A DNA stretch of 64,000 bases from CAIQQQ01 sp040399685 (GTDB taxonomy: Bacteria > Pseudomonadota > Alphaproteobacteria > Acetobacterales > Acetobacteraceae): assembly GCA_040399685.1 (NCBI GenBank), contig JBBART010000018.1, forward strand, positions 36,896-100,895. The letters are read 5' to 3'. Both the position numbers and the translations under genes were made by a program. The notes below the pieces were generated by a model. It did not search any database, was not told the origin of the DNA, and saw nothing but the letters and a program-made list of their open reading frames with translations. Positions 33,722 through 42,500 of this stretch are shown piece by piece (position 1 is the stretch's first letter; each line of letters starts with the position of its first letter).

Positions 33722-35707
33722 ATGACCGCGAAGTTTCTGAAGGCTCTCGGCCTTGTCGCGCTGCTGGTGTTCCCGTTCGTGGTCACCAGCCCGTATTACC
33801 TGCATCTGGTTGTCACCATTGCGATCTTCTCGATCGTGGCCCTCGGGCTGGACGTGGTGTTCGGCTACACCGGCGAGGTCTCTCTCGGCCATTCGGCGCT
33901 GTTCGGCATCGGCGCCTATACCGCCGGCGTGCTGCTGTTCCAGTTGGGGATCGGGTTTTACTGGGCCTTGCCCGTCGGCATCCTGGTCGCGGCCGGATTC
34001 GGCGCACTGCTGGCGTTGCCGGCGTTGCGGGTGACCGGGCCGTATCTGGCGATGGTAACGCTGGCGTTCGGCACCATCGTGCAGATTTTGATCAACGAAA
34101 TGACGTTCCTGACCAACGGTCCGCTCGGCATCTCGCTGACCAAGAAGGTGATCTATGACTGGCGTGCGCTGGGCGACACGTTCCCGTTCCTGAAGATGGC
34201 GCTGCCGCGGATGCGCGAAATGCAGTTCTATTACATCGTGATGATCGCCCTGGTGCTGACCATCGTGGTGGTCTCGCGCCTGCTCGCCTCGCGCTATGGC
34301 CGGGCGTTCGAGGCGCTGCGCGACAGCCCGATCGCGTCGGACTGCATGGCCGTCAGCGTCTACAAGCACAAGGTGCTGGCGTTCGTGATCAGCGCCGGGT
34401 TTGCCGGGCTGGCTGGCGTGTTGTTCGCGTATTCGGAGCAGTATATCGCACCGAACAATTTCAGCTTTGACCTGTCGATCACCTTCCTGCTCGCCGTCAC
34501 GATGGGCGGGCGCAAGTCTCGCATCGGGCCGATGCTGGGCGCTGCCATCGTGGTGTATCTGCCGAACCTGCTGGCTGATATTGGCCAGTTCCGTATGGTG
34601 GCGGGCGGCATCGCGGTGATTGCGGTGATCACCGGCGGCATCCGCTTTGTGCGTGAGCCGGAGAGCCGGATGAAGACCGCCATTCCAGTGGTGCTGTGTC
34701 TGGCGTTCTTCGGGTTCTCGATGATGCTGGAGAAGATCGTCGACTATAAGTTGACAGTGTTCGGCCTGATGATTCTGTTCGTGGTGTATTATCTGCCCGA
34801 CGGCATTTACGGCTTCGTGCGCCAGAGCATCGGCAAGATCCGCCCGGAATGGGTGCGGCGTCAGGTGGATGTGCATGCGGTTGACCAGACCGCCAGCGCC
34901 TGGGCCGCGTCCGATCCGAAGGTGGCGCCTGGCCAGCCGTTGCTGGAAGTGCGCGACGTGGTGATGCAGTTCGGCGGCCTGAAGGCGCTGGACCGGGTGG
35001 CGATTTCGGTGATGCCCGGCACCATTCACGGGCTGATCGGGCCGAACGGGTCGGGCAAGAGCACGACCATGAACGTGCTGACCGGCATCTACACCCCCAC
35101 CTCTGGCGATGTTCTGTTCGAGGGGCGCAGCATCGCCGGGCATAAATCGGCCGAGATCGCCGGCGCCGGCATCGCCCGCACGTTCCAGAACGTGCAGCTG
35201 TTCGGCGAGTTGACCTGCCTTGAGAACATCATGGTCGGCCTGCACCACATCTATGCCGGCAGCATGCTGGATGTGGCGATCGGCACCGGGCGCGCCGCCC
35301 TTGAGGAAGCCCACGCCACCGCCCGCGCCGTGAGCCTGCTGCGGTTCGTGGGGCTGGAGGAAATGGCCAACGAGGAGGCGCGCAACCTGCCCTATGGCAA
35401 GCAGCGCCTGCTGGAAATCGCCCGTGCGCTGGCGCTCGATCCGAAGCTGCTGCTGCTCGATGAACCGGCGGCGGGGCTGACGGCGCCGGATATTGTGGAA
35501 CTGATGACGATCATCCGTCGCATCCGCACCCAGGGAATCACCATGATCCTGATTGAGCATCACATGGATGTGGTGATGGGCGTGTGCGACACCGTCACGG
35601 TGTTGGATTTCGGCCAGAAGATCGCCGAGGGCAAGCCCGCCGAGGTGCAGGCCAACGAGCGTGTGATTGCAGCCTATCTGGGCACCGCCCAAGCCGACGC
35701 AGCCTGA
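33722..35707 (+). CDS. livM-livG: Fused LivM permease and LivG ATPase
   Basis: 661 residues from ATG 33722. Residues 1 to about 330 are a LivM permease (SIVALGLDVVFGYTGEVSLGHSALFGIGAYTAG, ALRDSPIASDCMAVSV). Two or three extra hydrophobic segments and a linker follow to about 400. The C-terminal part is a LivG ATPase: Walker A GPNGSGKST, Q-loop region ARTFQNVQLF, signature LPYGKQRLLEIARAL, Walker B LLLLDEPAAGL, and the LivG-type ending. No stop or frame change lies between them, so one polypeptide supplies a membrane half and a motor half. Such fusions occur in related bacteria. Confidence 0.93.
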   Translation: MTAKFLKALGLVALLVFPFVVTSPYYLHLVVTIAIFSIVALGLDVVFGYTGEVSLGHSALFGIGAYTAGVLLFQLGIGFYWALPVGILVAAGFGALLALPALRVTGPYLAMVTLAFGTIVQILINEMTFLTNGPLGISLTKKVIYDWRALGDTFPFLKMALPRMREMQFYYIVMIALVLTIVVVSRLLASRYGRAFEALRDSPIASDCMAVSVYKHKVLAFVISAGFAGLAGVLFAYSEQYIAPNNFSFDLSITFLLAVTMGGRKSRIGPMLGAAIVVYLPNLLADIGQFRMVAGGIAVIAVITGGIRFVREPESRMKTAIPVVLCLAFFGFSMMLEKIVDYKLTVFGLMILFVVYYLPDGIYGFVRQSIGKIRPEWVRRQVDVHAVDQTASAWAASDPKVAPGQPLLEVRDVVMQFGGLKALDRVAISVMPGTIHGLIGPNGSGKSTTMNVLTGIYTPTSGDVLFEGRSIAGHKSAEIAGAGIARTFQNVQLFGELTCLENIMVGLHHIYAGSMLDVAIGTGRAALEEAHATARAVSLLRFVGLEEMANEEARNLPYGKQRLLEIARALALDPKLLLLDEPAAGLTAPDIVELMTIIRRIRTQGITMILIEHHMDVVMGVCDTVTVLDFGQKIAEGKPAEVQANERVIAAYLGTAQADAA

Positions 35708-35717
35708 GGAACATATT

Positions 35718-36440
35718 ATGCTGCAAGTCAAGAATCTGGTGGCCGGCTACGGCAAGGTGAAGGTTCTGCACGAGATCTCGTTGCATGTGCCGGAAGGTAC
35801 GCTGGTGACGCTGATCGGCTCCAACGGGGCAGGCAAGACCACCACGCTGCGGGCGCTGTCTGGCATGATCCAGCCGGAATCAGGCACCATCTACGTGGCC
35901 GGGGCGGACATCACCGGCATGGCGTCCCACGAGATCACGCGGCGCGGCCTGGCGCATTCGCCGGAAGGACGGCGGGTGTTTCCGGTGCTGAGCGTGGAGG
36001 ACAATCTGCTGATGGGCGCCTTCACCCGCCTGACCGGATCACGCCCCAAGGGCGACGTGAAGGGGGATTTGGACAAGATGTTCGAGTTGTTTCCGCGTCT
36101 GGCCGAGCGCCGGTTGCAGCAGGCCGGCACCTTGTCCGGCGGCGAGCAGCAGATGCTGGCGATGGCACGGGCGCTGATGCTGAACCCGAAGGTGCTGTTG
36201 CTCGATGAGCCATCGATGGGCCTTGCGCCGAAGCTGGTGCAGGAGGTGTTCGCCACCATCGTCCGCCTCAAGGCGCAGCGTGTGACCATGCTGCTGGTGG
36301 AGCAATTCGCCGCCGCCGCTTTGGAGGTTGCCGATTTCGGCTATGTGCTGGAGAACGGTCGCATCACCGCCTCCGGCCCTGCCGAGGCGTTGAAGAACGA
36401 CCCTGCGGTGCGCGCGGCGTATCTGGGTGCCGCGCATTGA
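35718..36440 (+). CDS. livF: Branched-chain amino acid ABC ATPase LivF
   Basis: 240 residues from ATG 35718, 10 bp after the LivM-LivG fusion. Motifs: Walker A IGSNGAGKTT, the LivF-type HSPEGRRVFPVLSVEDNLLMGAF, signature LSGGEQQMLAMARALM, Walker B LLLDEPSMGLAP. It pairs with the LivG domain to drive the LivH/LivM channel. It is the last transport gene of the operon; the TPR gene begins 7 bp later and may be co-transcribed. Confidence 0.95.
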   Translation: MLQVKNLVAGYGKVKVLHEISLHVPEGTLVTLIGSNGAGKTTTLRALSGMIQPESGTIYVAGADITGMASHEITRRGLAHSPEGRRVFPVLSVEDNLLMGAFTRLTGSRPKGDVKGDLDKMFELFPRLAERRLQQAGTLSGGEQQMLAMARALMLNPKVLLLDEPSMGLAPKLVQEVFATIVRLKAQRVTMLLVEQFAAAALEVADFGYVLENGRITASGPAEALKNDPAVRAAYLGAAH

Positions 36441-36447
36441 GGGTTTA

Positions 36448-37830
36448 ATGTCTGGAGTGATGTCCCAACCTGGCCCCAAGCCCATCCCGGTTCCGGCCAG
36501 CGAGGTGTATGTCATTGCCGTCGAATACGTCGATGCCGGGAGGTTCGACGCGGCGGACCGATTGTTGCGCCATATCCTGGCCGTCAGTCCACATTACGCC
36601 GACGCGCTGCATCTGTCTGGCCTGATCGCGTTTCGCCGTGGCCGCTGGCAGGATGCGGCTGATTTCATGGAGCAGGGCGGCCGGGCAGCGCCCATGAAGG
36701 GCGTGCATCTGCGCAACCTCGCCGAGGTTTATCGGCAACTTGGCCGGCTCGACGAGGCGGCTTTGGCCGCCCAGCGCGGATCGGCCATGGACCCGGCCGA
36801 TCCACTCGGGCCGTTCAATCTGGCGATGGTGGAATACGACCGGCTGCAGCTGGATGCGTGCCTGATGGCGGTGCGCAAGGCGCTGGCGCTGAACCCGGCA
36901 TTGCCGGAGGCCCAGATGAAACTGGCCCAGGCACTGCTGGTGACGGGCGCTCTGCGGCAGGGCTGGGAGCCTTACGAGTGGCGCTACAAGATCCCTGGCG
37001 CGGCGCCGCTGATGCCGCCGACCGAACGGCTGCAATGGAACGGTGCGCCGATCAACGGCAGGTTGCTGCTGATCGCCGACCAGGGATATGGCGACGTGAT
37101 CATGTTCGGGCGTCTCGTGGTGTGGGCGCAGGCGCGATGCACGGCGTTGACGATTGCGTGTAGCCCGGAAATCATGGGCATTGCCGCCCAGTTGGCGCCC
37201 GGCGCCGAGATTGCCACGCGGTGGGAGGATTGCACCCAGTACGACGCGTTCTGCCCGTTTTCAGGTCTGCCACGATTGGCTGGAACCGGGTTGGAGCAAC
37301 TTGCGGGCACATCGCCCTATTTGCGGGCGGACCCGGTGCGCGTGGCGTTCTGGGCGGCGCGGCTGGAGGCTGGCCTGCCTGCGGCCACGCGACGCATCGC
37401 GCTGTCCTGGGCGGGGCGGCCTACCCATAACAACGATCGCAACCGATCGCTGGCGCTGTCTCAGTTGGCGCCGCTGGCGCAGTGTCCGGGCATGTCGTTC
37501 GTGTCGCTGCAAAAAGGTCCGGCCTCTGCGCAGTGCAAGGCCTGGCCTGGGCCGGCGCCGTTGCTGGATCTGGATGCCGAGATCGCCAGTTTCGAGGACA
37601 GTGCGGCCATTCTCCAGTCGGTCGATCTGTTGATCTCGGTGGATACGTCGGTGGTGCATCTGGCGGGGGCGCTGGGCAGGCCGGCCTGGGTGTTGCTGCC
37701 TTACGCGCCGGATTGGCGCTGGCTGCTGGAGCGTACCGATTCGCCCTGGTATCCGTCGCTGCGGCTGTTTCGCCAGCCGAAGCCGGGTGATTGGGGCAGC
37801 GTTATCGCGACGGTGGCCGCCTCACTCTGA
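36448..37830 (+). CDS. TPR protein with glycosyltransferase-like C-terminal domain
   Basis: 460 residues from ATG 36448 (a GTG at 36427 inside livF is less likely). Residues about 15-170 consist of tetratricopeptide repeats (AGRFDAADRLLRHILAVSPHYADALHLSGL; YRQLGRLDEAALAAQRGSAMDPADP; CLMAVRKALALNPALPEAQMKLAQALL). The C-terminal half resembles the heptosyltransferase/family 9 fold, with the ending SVDTSVVHLAGALGRPAWVLLPYAPDWRW. This TPR plus GT arrangement is common in alphaproteobacteria and may glycosylate proteins or envelope polymers. It is convergent with a small membrane-protein gene, overlapping by 9 bp. Confidence 0.8.
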   Translation: MSGVMSQPGPKPIPVPASEVYVIAVEYVDAGRFDAADRLLRHILAVSPHYADALHLSGLIAFRRGRWQDAADFMEQGGRAAPMKGVHLRNLAEVYRQLGRLDEAALAAQRGSAMDPADPLGPFNLAMVEYDRLQLDACLMAVRKALALNPALPEAQMKLAQALLVTGALRQGWEPYEWRYKIPGAAPLMPPTERLQWNGAPINGRLLLIADQGYGDVIMFGRLVVWAQARCTALTIACSPEIMGIAAQLAPGAEIATRWEDCTQYDAFCPFSGLPRLAGTGLEQLAGTSPYLRADPVRVAFWAARLEAGLPAATRRIALSWAGRPTHNNDRNRSLALSQLAPLAQCPGMSFVSLQKGPASAQCKAWPGPAPLLDLDAEIASFEDSAAILQSVDLLISVDTSVVHLAGALGRPAWVLLPYAPDWRWLLERTDSPWYPSLRLFRQPKPGDWGSVIATVAASL

Positions 37831-37986
37831 GTGCGACGGTTCGCGCGTCCATTCGGTGGTGGTATGGTCGATGAAGAACGCCCGGTATTGTGGCGTGACG
37901 TTCGGCGCCAGCAGGCCAACCAGCACGATGGTCGCCTGGGCCACCAGCAGCACAAGTGCAGCGGCGAGGGTGAGAGACGCGCGCAT
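37822..37986 (-). CDS. Small membrane protein (54 aa), coupled to PIG-V-like gene
   Basis: A 54-residue frame starting at ATG 37986, which overlaps the previous stop by one base (TGATG). It has one strongly hydrophobic segment (about residues 4-27: SLTLAAALVLLVAQATIVLVGLLA) and a short polar tail ending WTREPSHSE. I know no family for it. Coupling and the clear membrane segment argue for a real gene, perhaps an accessory subunit of the upstream glycosyltransferase. Its last codons overlap the TPR gene on the other strand. Confidence 0.5.
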   Translation of the reverse strand: MRASLTLAAALVLLVAQATIVLVGLLAPNVTPQYRAFFIDHTTTEWTREPSHSE

Positions 37987-39107
37987 CAATAGGTTGAACT
38001 GGCTGAGATGAACCAGAACACCAGCACCACGCCATGCATCAGTCCGGCCGTGCCGAAGATCGCCGCTATCGCCACCCGGTTGCGCACCATCAGCAGAAGG
38101 TCGAACACGGCGAACAGGAAAAACGGGTTGTTGGCCACGAAGCGCGGCATGGAATGCAGCCCGGTGGACAGCGGCAGCAGAATGCAGGCGGCGCATAGCC
38201 AGGCCTCGCTGTAGCGCCGGCGCCAGATCATCACACCAGCAGCGGCCAGTCCGAGCAGCGCCCAACTGGCGAAATACGCCTCGCTTTGCAGGCCTTTGGG
38301 CGACAGCAAGCGCGCCCAGTCGCCGCTTCCCAGCCCCTGTGCCACCATGGCAAACGGGCCGACCCATGTGCGTTCCCACAGCACCTGCACATGATTGAAC
38401 GCCAGTGCGTCACCAAGGCCGATATACTGCGCGAGCATGTAGAGCGACAGGCCGAGCGGGGCGATGGCGATCGGCAGCAATGTCTCGCCCAGCAACGCCA
38501 CCCGGTCTGTCCGGTGGCGGCCGCGCCAGAGATGCAACCCGCGGTCGATCACGATCAGCGGCAGCATGATGATGCCGGTGGGGCGGGTGGCGAACAGCAA
38601 GGCCGTGACCATCGATGCCGCCAGCACCCGTCGCTGTTGCAGCAGTGCCAGGGCCGCAACGATGAGCACGGCGAACAGGCTCTCGGAATAGGTGGCCGAA
38701 AAGACAAAGCCGAACGGAAACAGCACTGCGAACAGCACCCACAGCACCGGGTCGGTCAGCGTGCGGGTGCGTTTCAGGTAGGCGGCCGACAGCACGATGA
38801 AGCCCATGAACAGCGCGCTCGAAAGAAGTACGCCGGAAAAATACGGACTCATGCCTGACAGCATCGTCGCAGCCCGCAGCAGCAACGGGTAAAGCGGGAA
38901 GAAGGCGTAATTGGGAATGTCGTTGTAATTGGCAAAGAGACTGTCCGAGCCGTAGCCGTCTGTTGCCAGGCGCGCATACCAAAAACAGTCGTATTGACAC
39001 ATCGCCGTGGCCAGGCCGCCAAACGGAACGGCCATGATCTTGTAGAAGCCAAGTCGCAACAAAACCGCGAAGGCGGCGAAGAGCGGCAGAAATGTGCGGG
39101 GTGCCAT
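37986..39107 (-). CDS. Integral membrane glycosyltransferase, PIG-V/mannosyltransferase-like
   Basis: 373 residues with about nine hydrophobic segments. The first external loop carries an acidic patch and the pattern CQYDCFWYARLATDGYG, then YAFFPLYPLLLR, which is typical of PIG-V-like (GT76-type) and related lipid-linked sugar transferases. Such enzymes use polyprenyl-phosphate sugars and act at the outer face of the inner membrane. The donor and acceptor are unknown. It is followed by a coupled small membrane protein. ATG 39107 is the first start giving a normal membrane-protein N-terminus. Confidence 0.72.
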   Translation of the reverse strand: MAPRTFLPLFAAFAVLLRLGFYKIMAVPFGGLATAMCQYDCFWYARLATDGYGSDSLFANYNDIPNYAFFPLYPLLLRAATMLSGMSPYFSGVLLSSALFMGFIVLSAAYLKRTRTLTDPVLWVLFAVLFPFGFVFSATYSESLFAVLIVAALALLQQRRVLAASMVTALLFATRPTGIIMLPLIVIDRGLHLWRGRHRTDRVALLGETLLPIAIAPLGLSLYMLAQYIGLGDALAFNHVQVLWERTWVGPFAMVAQGLGSGDWARLLSPKGLQSEAYFASWALLGLAAAGVMIWRRRYSEAWLCAACILLPLSTGLHSMPRFVANNPFFLFAVFDLLLMVRNRVAIAAIFGTAGLMHGVVLVFWFISASSTY

Positions 39108-39210
39108 GCATGCTGCCTAGTTGATGGGGGGGCAATAAGCAAACGGTGATCCATCAAACGTTGTTTTTCCGCTTGATGTCACTGGAAGGTCGCGACCGTT
39201 TCAGGCATGG

Positions 39211-39224
39211 TATCGTTAACGATA
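39211..39224. promoter_or_regulatory. Palindromic operator candidate of the sugar operon
   Basis: TATCGTTAACGATA is a perfect 14-bp palindrome 18 bp before the start of the sugar-binding-protein gene. Its length and symmetry fit a dimeric repressor of the LacI or GntR type, as usual for sugar importers of this class. No such regulator is encoded in the window, so the protein must be elsewhere. Confidence 0.5.
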
Positions 39225-39242
39225 AACAACTGTGGGGGCGTC

Positions 39243-40502
39243 ATGTCGCGTATCAAAATCCTGGCCGCAGCCATTTTGGCGGGCTCTGTCAGCGTTGCAA
39301 CGGCCGGCGAAATCCGTATCGCCTGCTACTCGGACGGCAATGAATGCGAGGCGACGGAAACCCTTGCCGCGCGGTTCATGAAGGACAACGCCGACGTCAA
39401 GGTGACGATCGACAAGATGCCGTTCAAGGCGATCCAGGAAGGCCTGCCGGTGCAACTGGCGGCTGGCCAGGGGCCGGACATCGCGCGCACCACCGATTTC
39501 GGGCCGATCATGCGCTATACGCTCGATCTCACGCCGTATTTGAAAGACTCCGCCTATTGGGAGGCCAATTACGGCCCCGTGCTGGGCTGGATGCGCAAGG
39601 ATGCGTCCGATCATGGCATCTATGGCCTGATGACGCAGCTGACGATTTCCGCCCCGCTGGTGAACAAGACGTTGTTCGACCAGGCTGGCGTGCCGGTGCC
39701 GAAGGCTGGTGCGACCTGGGATGAGTGGGCGGCCGCCGCCAAGAAGGTCGCCACCGCCACAAAGATTCCGTACGGCATGGCGTGGGACCGCAGCGGCGCG
39801 CGTTTTGCCGGGCCGGCGATTTCGATGGGCGCCAAATATTTCGCCGCCGACGGCACGCCGAGCGTTGTCGATGACGGCTTCAAGGCGATGGCGCAGCGTT
39901 TTGTCGATTGGTCGAAGGACAACACCCTCGAGCGCGACGTGTGGGTGGCGGCTGGTGGCGGTTATCGCGATGCGTTCGAGGAGTTCTCCAATGGCCGCAT
40001 CGCTGTCTATCTGTCCGGCAGCTGGCAGTTGACGCGCCTGGAAAAGCAGATCGGCGACGCCTTCGAGTGGGTTGTCGGCTCCGCGCCGTGCGGCCCCGCT
40101 GCCTGCACCGGCATGCCGGGCGGCGCTGGGTTCGTTGCGTTCAAGGGCAGCAAGAACCCCAAGGATGTGGCGCGGTTCCTGGACTATCTCGCCGCCGAGT
40201 CGGTTTATGCGGAATGGATGGTCATGACCTCCAACGTGCCGGCGCATGCGGGTTTGCAGAAGAAGGCGCTGCCGTACAAGCTCTCGCCGGCCGGCATTGC
40301 TGCTGTGCAGTCGTTCGGCGCCAACGCGGCGTTGTTGTCGCCGCTGGCCTATAGGCTTCAGGGCGATCCGATGAGCCGGCCGATGTTTGGCGCGGTGGTG
40401 GATCGGGTGAGCCAGGCGATGAGCGGGCAGATCACGCTGGACCAGGCCTATGCGCGCATCACCGCCGATGTGGCCGATGCGGTGGCGGCTTCCAAGAAAT
40501 GA
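39243..40502 (+). CDS. Sugar ABC transporter substrate-binding protein (family 1)
   Basis: 419 residues from ATG 39243. A signal peptide covers about residues 1-22 (IKILAAAILAGSVSVATAGE). The mature part is a family 1 (MalE-like) binding protein: AARFMKDNADVKVTIDK, GQGPDIARTTDFGPI, the ligand-loop YLSGSWQL, and PGGAGFVAFKGSKNPKDVARFLDYL. It is the first gene of an operon with two permeases, an ATPase and a GH31 glucosidase, so alpha-linked gluco-oligosaccharides are the likely ligands (inference). Confidence 0.93.
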   Translation: MSRIKILAAAILAGSVSVATAGEIRIACYSDGNECEATETLAARFMKDNADVKVTIDKMPFKAIQEGLPVQLAAGQGPDIARTTDFGPIMRYTLDLTPYLKDSAYWEANYGPVLGWMRKDASDHGIYGLMTQLTISAPLVNKTLFDQAGVPVPKAGATWDEWAAAAKKVATATKIPYGMAWDRSGARFAGPAISMGAKYFAADGTPSVVDDGFKAMAQRFVDWSKDNTLERDVWVAAGGGYRDAFEEFSNGRIAVYLSGSWQLTRLEKQIGDAFEWVVGSAPCGPAACTGMPGGAGFVAFKGSKNPKDVARFLDYLAAESVYAEWMVMTSNVPAHAGLQKKALPYKLSPAGIAAVQSFGANAALLSPLAYRLQGDPMSRPMFGAVVDRVSQAMSGQITLDQAYARITADVADAVAASKK

Positions 40503-41467
40503 AGCTGCTGGCTGCATTGTTTGCCTTTCTGATGAACCTTCCCGAGCGCCCGATGCGATGGGCGCAGGGAAGGCTTGCGGGGGGGCGGCTGGGATGGGTG
40601 TTTGTGGCACCCAACCTGGCCGTGTTCGCCGTGTTCACGTTCCTGCCGATCGCGATTGATTTTCATTATGCGCTGAGTGGCGGCACCAATCTTTTGCCGG
40701 CCGAGCGGCCGTTCGTGGGCGGAGAGAATTTCGCCACGTTGCTGGATTGCGTGGATCATTTCGACCCCAATACCTGCCGGCGGGACCTGTTCTGGCACGG
40801 CGTGTGGAACACCATGCGGTTTGTCGGCTTCCAGGTGGGGCTGATGCTGGGGTTCAGCCTGCTGACGGCCATCGTGCTGAACCGCAAGATCATTGGGCGT
40901 GGGTTTTTCCGGGCGATGTTCTTCTATCCGGTGCTGCTGTCGCCGGTGGTGGTGGGGTTGATCTGGAAATGGATCTTGCAGCGCGAGGGCGTGCTGAACG
41001 CCGGCATGATGGGCGTGGGGGCCGCGCCGGTGAACTGGCTGTTGGATGCGAACTGGGCGTTCTTCTGGAGCGTGTTCGTGTCCATCTGGGCGCATATGGG
41101 CTTTTACACGCTCATTCTGCTGGCTGGGTTGCAGGCGATTCCAGCGGAGATCAACGAGGCGGCGGCGATGGACGCAACGCCCCCCTGGCGGCATTTCCGC
41201 CGCATCACCTGGCCGCTGATGCTGCCGAGCGTGCTGGTGGTGCTGGTGCTGGGGCTGATCCGCGCGGTGCAGATGTTCGATGAGATCTATGTGTTGACCG
41301 GCGGCGGGCCGGGCACGGCGACGACGTTCATTGTGCAATATATCTATAAGACCGGCTTTGCCGATCAGGTGCGGCAATACGGACTGGCGGCGGCGGCTTC
41401 GTTGTTGCTGGCCGGCGTGCTGCTGGTGCTGACGATGATCCAGTTGCGGGGAATGCGTCGTGGTTAG
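40499..41467 (+). CDS. Sugar ABC permease (MalF-like)
   Basis: A 322-residue permease with six membrane segments; ATG overlaps the previous stop (ATGA). The EAA loop that docks on the ATPase reads EINEAAAMDATPPWRHFRRITWPLMLP. The segment GGGPGTATTFIVQYIY near the end is typical of the first permease of carbohydrate uptake-1 importers. It partners with the following MalG-like permease, whose GTG start overlaps by 8 bp. Confidence 0.93.
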   Translation: MKLLAALFAFLMNLPERPMRWAQGRLAGGRLGWVFVAPNLAVFAVFTFLPIAIDFHYALSGGTNLLPAERPFVGGENFATLLDCVDHFDPNTCRRDLFWHGVWNTMRFVGFQVGLMLGFSLLTAIVLNRKIIGRGFFRAMFFYPVLLSPVVVGLIWKWILQREGVLNAGMMGVGAAPVNWLLDANWAFFWSVFVSIWAHMGFYTLILLAGLQAIPAEINEAAAMDATPPWRHFRRITWPLMLPSVLVVLVLGLIRAVQMFDEIYVLTGGGPGTATTFIVQYIYKTGFADQVRQYGLAAAASLLLAGVLLVLTMIQLRGMRRG

Positions 41468-42500
41468 GTTTCTGACGCGAACGCGCGGCCATGCCGCGTG
41501 GGACTGGACGGATTGGGCGGCGCATCTCTACCTCGTGCTCGGCGTGCTGGTGATGTTCGGGCCGGTGCTGTGGCTGGGCATGAGTTCGCTGAAAAGCGAG
41601 AGCGGCATTCAGGCGTTTCCACCGACCTTTCTGCCGTATGAGCAGGTGAGCGTGGATGTGGAGGGGCGCGGCAAGTTGAAGCTGTATCGTGTCACGGCCG
41701 GAGAGTTCGCCGGGCGCGAGTTGGGCGAGGTGCGGCGGATGGGATTGCAGGTGCAGCTGGTCGATCCGGCGGCACCCGCGACGCTGATCCGCGTGGCGGT
41801 GGGCGACCGCGAGCCGGTGATGCATCTTCGGGCGGCGTGGGACAATTTCACCGGCCTGTTCAGCCAGTTTCCGTTCTTCCGCTATCTGTGGAACAGCGTG
41901 TTCATCACCGCCGTGGCCACTGTGCTGACGCTGCTGGTGAACTCGATGGCCGCCTTCGCGCTGAGCAAATATCGCTTCGCCGGGCGCGACCCGGTGTTTT
42001 TGCTGATGTTGGCCACGCTGATGATTCCGCCGACGATCGTGCTGGTGCCGAACTACCTCATCGCCAGCCAGCTGGGGTTGACCAACTCGCCGTGGGGCGT
42101 GATCTGGCCGGCCGTGGCCACCCCCACCGGCGTGTTCCTGCTGCGGCAATACATGCTGACGCTGCCGGACGAGTTGATCGAGGCGGCGCGGATGGACAAT
42201 GCCAGCGAGTGGCGGATCTATTGGCGCATCGTGCTGCCCCTGTCGGCCCCCGCCTTGGCGGTGTTGGCGATCTTCTCCGTCATGTGGCGCTGGAACGAGT
42301 TCCTGTGGCCGATGGTGGTGCTCAGCCGGTCCGAAAGCTTCACGCTGCCATTGGCGCTGAACGCGTTTCAGGGCGAACTGACGACGCAATGGAATTATCT
42401 GCTGGCCATGACGGTGGTGACGTTGCTGCCGGTGACAGTCATTTTCGCGTTCTTGCAAAAACATATCACCCAAGGCATCGCCTCGGCGGGAGTGAAGTGA
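41460..42500 (+). CDS. Sugar ABC permease (MalG-like) with enlarged periplasmic loop
   Basis: 346 residues from GTG 41460, longer than the usual 270-300. The extra length is a hydrophilic, beta-rich region of about 80 residues between the first and second membrane segments (roughly residues 45-125, including VDVEGRGKLKLYRVTAGEF). The rest is normal: five further membrane segments and the EAA loop ELIEAARMDNASEWRIYWRIVLPLSAPALA. The loop faces the periplasm and may contact the binding protein. The stop overlaps the ATPase start by one base. Confidence 0.9.
   Translation: MVRFLTRTRGHAAWDWTDWAAHLYLVLGVLVMFGPVLWLGMSSLKSESGIQAFPPTFLPYEQVSVDVEGRGKLKLYRVTAGEFAGRELGEVRRMGLQVQLVDPAAPATLIRVAVGDREPVMHLRAAWDNFTGLFSQFPFFRYLWNSVFITAVATVLTLLVNSMAAFALSKYRFAGRDPVFLLMLATLMIPPTIVLVPNYLIASQLGLTNSPWGVIWPAVATPTGVFLLRQYMLTLPDELIEAARMDNASEWRIYWRIVLPLSAPALAVLAIFSVMWRWNEFLWPMVVLSRSESFTLPLALNAFQGELTTQWNYLLAMTVVTLLPVTVIFAFLQKHITQGIASAGVK

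Noticed and set aside
33704..35731. 675-codon minus-strand frame opposite the LivM-LivG fusion, and similar long frames opposite prpE, mccB and the oxidoreductase
   Set aside because: These are reading-frame shadows of GC-rich genes with low-complexity His/Arg/Gln-rich products.
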